The position numbers and the translations under genes are program-made. The notes beneath the pieces are model-generated. The model saw only the letters and a list, made by a program, of their open reading frames with translations, made no database searches and was not told the origin of the DNA. Positions 51,517 through 57,536 of a stretch of 64,000 nucleotides of DNA are shown here, piece by piece (within the stretch, counting starts at the first letter, position 1; the number at the start of each line of letters is the position of its first letter). The stretch is from Palsa-851 sp035534435 (GTDB lineage: Bacteria > Chloroflexota > Dormibacteria > Aeolococcales > Aeolococcaceae): the NCBI GenBank assembly GCA_035534435.1, contig DATLRX010000014.1:6873-70872 (forward strand), in the 5' to 3' direction.

Positions 51517-51546
51517 GAATGTTACTTTCATATGATGGTAGCATTC
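51517..51546. promoter_or_regulatory. Operator dyad of the MFS-TetR operon
   Basis: A 30-base dyad centred on CATATG with outer arms GAATGTTAC (51517-51525) and GTAGCATTC (51538-51546); 12 of 15 half-site positions match. It lies 18 bases upstream of the MFS ATG and is the probable binding site of the TetR protein encoded at 49360-49980. Confidence 0.75.
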
Positions 51547-51646
51547 ATGGCGACGCGGCGCAATACGCGCCGGCGCTGACTCGGCATCCCGACGGGGCGT
51601 ATCCTCCGTGCACGCATCGGAGCGGCACGGGCATGAGGTGGATGAG

Positions 51647-53014
51647 ATGACAACCAAGTACCTGCTCTCGGAAGACGAGCTCCCGTCGCACTGGTACAAC
51701 ATCCTTGCGGACATTCCCGAGCCGATGGGCGCCTTCCTGAGCCCGCGGACGCTCGAGCCGCTCACACCGCCCGACCTCACGCCGATCTTCCCGATGGCGA
51801 TCATCGGGCAGGAGGTGTCGACCGAACGCTGGATCGAGATCCCGGATCGCGTGCGCGAGATCTACAAGCTCTGGCGGCCCACTCCGCTCTACCGCGCCAA
51901 GCGGCTCGAGAAGGCGCTCGATACTCCGGCGAAGATCTTCTACAAGTACGAGGGCGTCTCGCCCGCGGGATCGCACAAGCCGAACACCGCGGTGGCACAG
52001 GCGTACTACAACGCCGAGGAGGGAATCAAGCGGCTCACCACCGAGACCGGAGCCGGCCAATGGGGCTCCGCCCTCGCGTTCGCGGGCGGGCTCTTCGGCC
52101 TCGAGGTGATGGTCTACATGGTGAAGGTCTCGTACCAGCAGAAGCCGTACCGCCGGGCGCTCATGGAGACCTGGGGAGCGAAGGTGCTGCCCTCGCCCAC
52201 CGATCAGACCGAGTTCGGCCGGAGCGTGCTCGCCAAGGATCCGGACTCGCCCGGCAGCCTCGGCATCGCGATCTCGGAGGCGGTCGAGGACGCGGCGACA
52301 CGTGATGACAGCCACTACTCCCTCGGATCCGTCGTCAACCACGTCCTGCTCCACCAGACGGTCATCGGCCAGGAGGCCAAGCGTCAGATGGAGATGGCCG
52401 ATGCGTACCCGGACGTCGTCATCGGCTGTGTCGGCGGTGGTTCGAACTTCGCCGGCGTCGCCTATCCGTTCCTCGCCGACCGCCTCGCCGGCACCGCCAA
52501 AACCCGGTTCATCGCTGCAGAGCCCGCAGCCTGCCCGACGCTGACACGCGGTCTGTACGCGTACGACTTCGGCGATACCGCCGGCATGGGCCCGGTCGTC
52601 CCGATGTACACACTCGGGCACAGCTTCATTCCGGACAGCATCCACGCCGGCGGGCTCCGGTACCACGGCGATGCGCCATCCCTGTGCCTCCTCGTCAAGA
52701 ACGGGCTCATCGAAGCACGCGCATACAAGCAGAACGAGTGCTTCGCCGAGGCGGTGCGCTTCGCACGCAGTGAGGGCATCCTGCCCGCGCCCGAGCCGTC
52801 GCACGCGCTGCGCGCCGTCGCCGAGGAGGCAGCCGCCGCCCGCGAGGCCGGCGACGAGCGCGTGATCCTCTTCAACCTCTCGGGGCACGGCCACTTCGAC
52901 CTCGCCGCGTACGACGCGTACTTCGCCGGTCAGCTCAAGGATGTCGAGCTGCCCCAGGAGCGGCTCGACACCGCGCTCGCCGAGCTGCCCAAGGTCCCAG
53001 TCGGCGCTGCCTGA
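51647..53014 (+). CDS. Tryptophan synthase beta chain, TrpB2-type
   Basis: 455 aa from ATG 51647 with AGGTGG upstream (an upstream GTG at 51608 was not chosen). The PLP-lysine segment is SPAGSHKPNTA, then TGAGQWG and GCVGGGSNFAG (phosphate loop). Family features point to TrpB2, the variant that works without TrpA. No trpA or other trp gene is in the window. It would condense indole with serine; a salvage or different physiological role is possible. Confidence 0.93.
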   Translation: MTTKYLLSEDELPSHWYNILADIPEPMGAFLSPRTLEPLTPPDLTPIFPMAIIGQEVSTERWIEIPDRVREIYKLWRPTPLYRAKRLEKALDTPAKIFYKYEGVSPAGSHKPNTAVAQAYYNAEEGIKRLTTETGAGQWGSALAFAGGLFGLEVMVYMVKVSYQQKPYRRALMETWGAKVLPSPTDQTEFGRSVLAKDPDSPGSLGIAISEAVEDAATRDDSHYSLGSVVNHVLLHQTVIGQEAKRQMEMADAYPDVVIGCVGGGSNFAGVAYPFLADRLAGTAKTRFIAAEPAACPTLTRGLYAYDFGDTAGMGPVVPMYTLGHSFIPDSIHAGGLRYHGDAPSLCLLVKNGLIEARAYKQNECFAEAVRFARSEGILPAPEPSHALRAVAEEAAAAREAGDERVILFNLSGHGHFDLAAYDAYFAGQLKDVELPQERLDTALAELPKVPVGAA

Positions 53015-53039
53015 GGCCACGCTCTGTCACCCGCACAGG

Positions 53040-53045
53040 TACGCT
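53040..53045 (+). promoter_or_regulatory. -10 element, leaderless type
   Basis: TACGCT ends 5 bases before the GTG of the membrane protein gene at 53051. Confidence 0.4.
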
Positions 53046-53050
53046 GACCT

Positions 53051-53587
53051 GTGACCGACCATGCCGTGGTGGATCGCGGTCTCACGGACGCGGGTGCCGG
53101 CCCGCGCCCGCACGGCCTCGGGATCGCGGTCGTCTTCGACTGGGCGCTGACCGCGCAGCTGACGACCCAGGCGCTGGCATCCGCAACCCGGAACCTCGGC
53201 CTCACGCCGAACCCACTCATGATCTCCGGCGCGCTGCTGGCCGCGGCGCTGCTCTTCGCGCTCGGCGAAGGGGTGCGCCGCGGGGTCAAGGCGCTGCGCC
53301 TCGTCCAGGTGGGGCTGATGGCGGTGATCACGGCGATCGGCGTCGTGTCACTGGTGCAGCTCATCATCGGGCCGCGCAGCGGTAGCCTCGCCTTCACCAC
53401 CGCGATCGAGCTCAGTTACCCGCCCTGGGTGCTCTGGCGGCTGCTCACTCCGCAGACCGCTGCGTGGTTCGCGCTCCCGGGACGGCACAAACGCGCGCCC
53501 CTGACATCCGGCTGGAAATGGGTTGCGGTGCTCGCGATCTGGGCGATCGCGTGGGGCGTCGTCGTCGCGTGGGCCGAGTCGCTCTAG
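53051..53587 (+). CDS. Hypothetical polytopic membrane protein
   Basis: 178 aa with roughly four membrane helices separated by short loops, including a basic GVRRGVKAL loop after helix 2, and a short hydrophilic N-terminus. No recognised domain. GTG start; TACGCT five bases upstream. Its TAG stop shares CTAG with the convergent deacetylase-like gene. Confidence 0.7.
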   Translation: MTDHAVVDRGLTDAGAGPRPHGLGIAVVFDWALTAQLTTQALASATRNLGLTPNPLMISGALLAAALLFALGEGVRRGVKALRLVQVGLMAVITAIGVVSLVQLIIGPRSGSLAFTTAIELSYPPWVLWRLLTPQTAAWFALPGRHKRAPLTSGWKWVAVLAIWAIAWGVVVAWAESL

Positions 53588-54108
53588 GGTGTGCCGAGCA
53601 ACTGGCTCAGCGTCACGGTCTGCAGTCCTTTGCTCGTGAGGTAGGCGACGATCTCCGGCAACTCCACTTCCAGCAGCTCAGAACGGATCTGGGCATCGGA
53701 GAGCGTGGCAAGGTCGGGGTGCGAGAACGTGTGATTGCACATTTCCACCCGGCCTTCCGCGATCAACACCCTGATCCGGGCAACATACGGTGCGAAGTTC
53801 ATGGCGTACATGCCGTTTGGGCAGAAGGTGGCGCTCGCGCCGGTCAACGCAAGGTTGGTGACCAACGTCCCGATGCAACTCTCACAACGCCTTTCGTCGA
53901 ACGTCAGGGCGACCTCATTGCTGCTCCTCGGTCCTTGATAGACCGTGAGTGCATTGCCGGGGACGGCCGGCGGAATCGGTGGAAGGGTGGGAATCGAGCT
54001 CGGCTCCGGGCTCGGCGCAACCGTGGGCGCGGCAGATGCAGAAGGCGTTTGACCTGGCGTCACGTTCGCAGCCGCGCATCCGGTCATGGCGAAGGCAGTG
54101 ACCGCCAC
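53584..54108 (-). CDS. Truncated NodB-type polysaccharide deacetylase-like lipoprotein
   Basis: 174 aa. A lipobox-like MTGC near the N-terminus, a Pro/Ser-rich linker (about 20-50), then only part of the NodB fold: first strand ALTFDERR (usual TFDDGP), CNHTFSHPDL with the zinc His pair, and the last helix and strand (YLTSKGLQTVTLSQLL). The middle of the barrel, including the usual R-x-PYG motif, is missing, so about 70 residues appear deleted. Probably inactive or a binding relic. The true start is uncertain (GTG 54108 or further upstream). Confidence 0.7.
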   Translation of the reverse strand: MAVTAFAMTGCAAANVTPGQTPSASAAPTVAPSPEPSSIPTLPPIPPAVPGNALTVYQGPRSSNEVALTFDERRCESCIGTLVTNLALTGASATFCPNGMYAMNFAPYVARIRVLIAEGRVEMCNHTFSHPDLATLSDAQIRSELLEVELPEIVAYLTSKGLQTVTLSQLLGTP

Positions 54109-54253
54109 GAGGTGACCCCCAAGCGTGCCTTCACGAAGCCACGACGGTGGTGCGGGGTCATAGCCCGATGTCCGGAGTCACCCTCCCGATTGTCCGCTCA
54201 GCGCTCCGTCGTGTCGCGCACCACAGCAGTGACGAGGGGCTGGCCGTCGACGC

Positions 54254-54442
54254 TCACGTCAGCGGGCGTTCGGGCTGCCCCAGCCGGGTGAGCTCGTCCT
54301 GCTCCGGACTGCGCTGCACGGACGGCTTCCTCCGCCGCGCCCGCTCGACACGATTTGCGGTGATCATGCGTGTGACGAGTTCGCTGAAGCCCACATCAGG
54401 CCCGAGGGGTTGCTGTCGCGGAGTCGTCTGGCGGCCGGTCAT
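54254..54442 (-). CDS. Possible small basic protein
   Basis: 62 aa ORF in the 54109-54587 gap. Predicted helical middle (FSELVTRMITANRVERARRR), basic and without membrane segments. Only a weak Shine-Dalgarno (CAGGT directly before the ATG). Could be spurious in this GC-rich sequence. The rest of the gap shows nothing I can support apart from the promoter of the next gene. Confidence 0.3.
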   Translation of the reverse strand: MTGRQTTPRQQPLGPDVGFSELVTRMITANRVERARRRKPSVQRSPEQDELTRLGQPERPLT

Positions 54443-54574
54443 ACCTGCACCCTGAGACGGATTCCGGTGCAACCGGGCGCATCAGCCATGGTCGCAACAG
54501 CCTCCGCTCAGATGCGTTGCACACGGCTATGTCCGCTGGCGCGCACTGGACTCCGACGGATTCGACGCGCTCCG

Positions 54575-54580
54575 TAGACT
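54575..54580 (+). promoter_or_regulatory. -10 element, leaderless type
   Basis: TAGACT ends 7 bases before the GTG of the deacetylase gene at 54588, the first gene of the glycan run. Confidence 0.5.
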
Positions 54581-54587
54581 GAAGCGG

Positions 54588-55418
54588 GTGCCCCTACGGC
54601 ATACCTATCTCTTCAGCGTGGACCTTGAAGACGTCCGATTTGCGATGACGGATGGACGTCGGTATCGAGAACGGGTGCCTCGCAACGCCCACGCATACCT
54701 GGACTGGCTCCGCAAGCACAAGTTCACGTGCACGTTCTTCGTCGTGAGTGACGTGGCCGAGGCCTATCCGTCCCTCATCGAGGAGATCGCATCTGAAGGA
54801 CATGAGGTCGCCTGTCATGGCTACCGCCACGTTCCGCTCGATCAGCAGAGCGCAGAGGATTTCAAGCGCGACACGGCCCTTGCGATCGAAGTGCTTCTCA
54901 AGACCGGCGCCAAACGCGTCGAGGGCATCCGCGCGCCAGTGTTCTCGATGACAGAGGCGACGCAGGACCGCTACCCGATCATGGAAGCACTGGGATTCAC
55001 ATACTCGAGCTCCGTGCTCCCCGCCCGCAATCCCCTCTACGGGTGGAAGGCCTTCGGCACAGACGCGCGGCGGGTGGGGACGAGACTCGTCGAGATCCCC
55101 ATGTCCGTTGCGCGGGTCGGACCGGTGACAGTGCCGCTCGCCGGCGGGATCTACTTCCGCAACCTTCCGGAGCGGCTGATCACCCGACGCGCGACGCAGT
55201 ACCAGCGCAGCGGCATTCCCATGAGCGGGTACTTTCACCCGTACGACATCGATACCGAGCAGGAGCACTTCATGCATCCGGGGATCAAGAACAATCGCGT
55301 GTTCAACGCACTGATGTATCGCAACCGTCAGAGCGTGTTCCGCCGGCTCGATTCGCTCGTTGCACATGGCTTCTCGGTGTCGACGTATCGGGACCATGTC
55401 GCGGTGTGCTTTCCCTAG
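54588..55418 (+). CDS. Polysaccharide deacetylase
   Basis: 276 aa. NodB-fold enzyme of the DUF3473-like group: SVDLED (metal Asp), HGYRHVPL (zinc His pair), GIRAPVFS, and a C-terminal YFHPYDID segment containing catalytic His. No signal peptide, so it acts on a cytoplasmic or lipid-linked glycan intermediate. GTG start. Followed immediately by the acetyltransferase gene. Confidence 0.9.
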   Translation: MPLRHTYLFSVDLEDVRFAMTDGRRYRERVPRNAHAYLDWLRKHKFTCTFFVVSDVAEAYPSLIEEIASEGHEVACHGYRHVPLDQQSAEDFKRDTALAIEVLLKTGAKRVEGIRAPVFSMTEATQDRYPIMEALGFTYSSSVLPARNPLYGWKAFGTDARRVGTRLVEIPMSVARVGPVTVPLAGGIYFRNLPERLITRRATQYQRSGIPMSGYFHPYDIDTEQEHFMHPGIKNNRVFNALMYRNRQSVFRRLDSLVAHGFSVSTYRDHVAVCFP

Positions 55419-56243
55419 ATGTACGAGCTTCGGCAGACCGGCACGTCTCCCGGTGAGATCGGGTTGTACGCGGATCTTCTCTCCGCCGTGTTTCCCGCGA
55501 CTCATCACTTCAACGCCGACTTCCTGACGTGGCAGTACAAGCTCAATCCTCTCGGACCGGTGGTGGGATTCGATGCGTGGTCCGGCCGCGAGCTGGCGGC
55601 ACATTACGTGACGATTCCCGTGCAGTTCGCGATAGCCGGGCGTCTCACCAAAGGCCTGCTCTCGCTCAACACCGCAACCCGACCTGATCACCAGGGGAAG
55701 GGCCTGTTCACGTCGCTCGCGACAAAGACGTATGAGCTCGCGCGGACGCTGGGATACGAGTTCGTCGTCGGCGTCGCCAACCAGAACAGCACACCGGGAT
55801 TCCTGAAGAAGCTCGGCTTCTCCTTGATCGGTCCGCTCGACGTGAAGATCGGCATCGGACGGGTGCGCTCGAAGCCTCGGTCCGCGTATGCGCTCAACCC
55901 CATCTGGAGCGACGAACACCTGCGCTGGCGTTTGCGCAATCCGTCGCGGACGTACCGGGCGAGGGGCGGCAACGTCTTCGCGAGGACCGGCACGATGGGC
56001 ATCAGCGCAGTGCTGTGCCTCAACCGGAGTCTCCCGGGTCGCGCCGCGCGGATCCCGGCCCTCGGGCTGCAGACCTGGATCGGCATCGATCGCAACGTTC
56101 GATTCCGCGGCATCTTCATCGACCTCCCCGAGCGCTTCAGGCCATCGCCGCTCAACTGCATCTTCAAGGACCTCGGGAGCAGTCATCCCGTCTTCGCGCA
56201 CGACGACGTGCACTTCGAGCTGATCGATTTCGATGCGTACTGA
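55419..56243 (+). CDS. GNAT-family N-acetyltransferase
   Basis: 274 aa. Acetyl-CoA motif A in TRPDHQGKGLFTSL (R-x-x-Q/H-G-x-G); long C-terminal region of about 120 residues beyond the GNAT core with no recognised domain. ATG directly after the deacetylase TAG. The next gene (methyltransferase) overlaps its 3' end by 11 bases. Context suggests glycan or lipid-linked sugar acetylation. Confidence 0.85.
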   Translation: MYELRQTGTSPGEIGLYADLLSAVFPATHHFNADFLTWQYKLNPLGPVVGFDAWSGRELAAHYVTIPVQFAIAGRLTKGLLSLNTATRPDHQGKGLFTSLATKTYELARTLGYEFVVGVANQNSTPGFLKKLGFSLIGPLDVKIGIGRVRSKPRSAYALNPIWSDEHLRWRLRNPSRTYRARGGNVFARTGTMGISAVLCLNRSLPGRAARIPALGLQTWIGIDRNVRFRGIFIDLPERFRPSPLNCIFKDLGSSHPVFAHDDVHFELIDFDAY

Positions 56244-57078
56244 GTCTGCGCCGGCGACACGTGACCGCCGGCATGCGCTGCGGCGGCTGCTGGCCCTCCC
56301 GGAACTGGACGGCATCGACGCCGACAGCCCGCGGCGTCTCGAGGTCCACGCCGCGGTGCTCCAGCGCAAGCCGATGCTTGCCGGCGTCTTCCGCGAATGC
56401 CACCACGTCATGCGCCGTCTGGATCGCGCCACGTTCGGTGACACGCCGGGCCTTCGAGTCGAGATCGGCTCGGGTGTCGCCCCGATCGCCGCGACGTTTC
56501 CCGATGTCCTCGCGACCGATGTGGTTCCGGGAGCAGGCCTGGACAGGGTCATCGACGCGCAGGACATGGATCTGCCCGACGCTTCAGTTCGTGTCCTCTA
56601 TGGCCAGAACTGTTTCCATCACTTCCCGGACCCGCGCAGGTTTCTCGCCGAGGCTGAGCGTGTCGTCGCGCCGGGCGGAGGTGTCGTGCTCATCGAGCCG
56701 TACTACGGGCCGCTCGCCTCGGTGGTGTTCCGGCGGCTCTTTGCGTCGGAGGGCTTCGACAAGAAGATGCGGGGATGGCAGACGTCGGCGACCGGACCGA
56801 TGGTGGGCGCCAACCAGGCGCTGTCGTACATCGTCTTCAAGCGCGACCGAGCGCGGTTCGAGCGCGAGATGCCGGGCCTCGAGCTCGTGTCGAGCTTCCC
56901 ATTGGGCAACTACGTCCGCTACCTGCTTTCGGGAGGGTTGAACTTTCGCCAACTCGCGCCGACAGCGTCGGTACCCGCGCTCGAGCTCCTGGAGATGGCG
57001 CTGCGTCCGCTCCGTCACACGCTGGCGTTGCACCACGTGATCGTGCTGCGCCGCCGGCCGGTGTCGCCTGCCTCCTAG
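56233..57078 (+). CDS. SAM-dependent methyltransferase
   Basis: 281 aa. Class I fold with motif I LRVEIGSGVAP near residue 75, a DVV post-II segment and QNCFHHFPDPRRF in place of the usual catalytic-core phrase. Its substrate is unknown; it lies between GNAT and DUF2304 genes in the surface-glycan region. The TAG stop interlocks with that of the convergent DUF2304 gene through CTAG. Confidence 0.88.
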   Translation: MRTESAPATRDRRHALRRLLALPELDGIDADSPRRLEVHAAVLQRKPMLAGVFRECHHVMRRLDRATFGDTPGLRVEIGSGVAPIAATFPDVLATDVVPGAGLDRVIDAQDMDLPDASVRVLYGQNCFHHFPDPRRFLAEAERVVAPGGGVVLIEPYYGPLASVVFRRLFASEGFDKKMRGWQTSATGPMVGANQALSYIVFKRDRARFEREMPGLELVSSFPLGNYVRYLLSGGLNFRQLAPTASVPALELLEMALRPLRHTLALHHVIVLRRRPVSPAS

Positions 57079-57536
57079 ACCTCGATTCCTCGAGACCGGC
57101 GGGCCGCCCGGCCGGTGGAGTTGCGAGCCGGAGCCTCCCGACCATCCAGCTCCCGACCATCCAGCTCCCGATCAGCGCTCCGAAGCTCCGCCTCCGCGCG
57201 CTGCAGGCGCTCCCCGAGGAGGGCGTTTGCCTCGCTGAGCTCGCGGATGGACTCCTGCTGTCCGGAGAGGGAGATCGAGAGCTGCAGCGCGATCACCAGC
57301 AGGAAGGCAAGCCCCACACCCGCAAGCAGCCCCGTCGGGGTCACCGGCAGCGAGGGGGAGATCCCACCGATCAGCAGCAGCACGATGGCCGCCAGGACCA
57401 GCAGGAGCGATATTGCCATCCAGCCCAGCGCGTATCGGAGCGAGAGCAGTCTCCGGCGCGCGAGCACGAAGACGATCGCGAGGAGGCCGACGCCTCCGAG
57501 TGCGACGAGCGCCGACTGGACAGCGACGGTGCTCAT
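57075..57536 (-). CDS. DUF2304 membrane protein
   Basis: 153 aa. Three hydrophobic helices (about 8-28, 34-58, 68-88) and a charged coiled-coil-like tail from residue 92 (ESIRELSEANALLGERLQRAE). This is the DUF2304 layout usually found beside GT2 dolichyl-phosphate-type glycosyltransferases, as here. ATG overlaps the fusion gene's stop (ATGA). The tail contains a short DNA repeat (57135-57164). Confidence 0.85.
   Translation of the reverse strand: MSTVAVQSALVALGGVGLLAIVFVLARRRLLSLRYALGWMAISLLLVLAAIVLLLIGGISPSLPVTPTGLLAGVGLAFLLVIALQLSISLSGQQESIRELSEANALLGERLQRAEAELRSADRELDGRELDGREAPARNSTGRAARRSRGIEV
57135..57164. repeat. 15-bp tandem repeat in DUF2304 coding tail
   Basis: CTCCCGACCATCCAG occurs twice in tandem (57135-57149, 57150-57164), with a degenerate third beginning CTCCCGA at 57165. 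It encodes a repeated RELDG unit. Confidence 0.75.
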
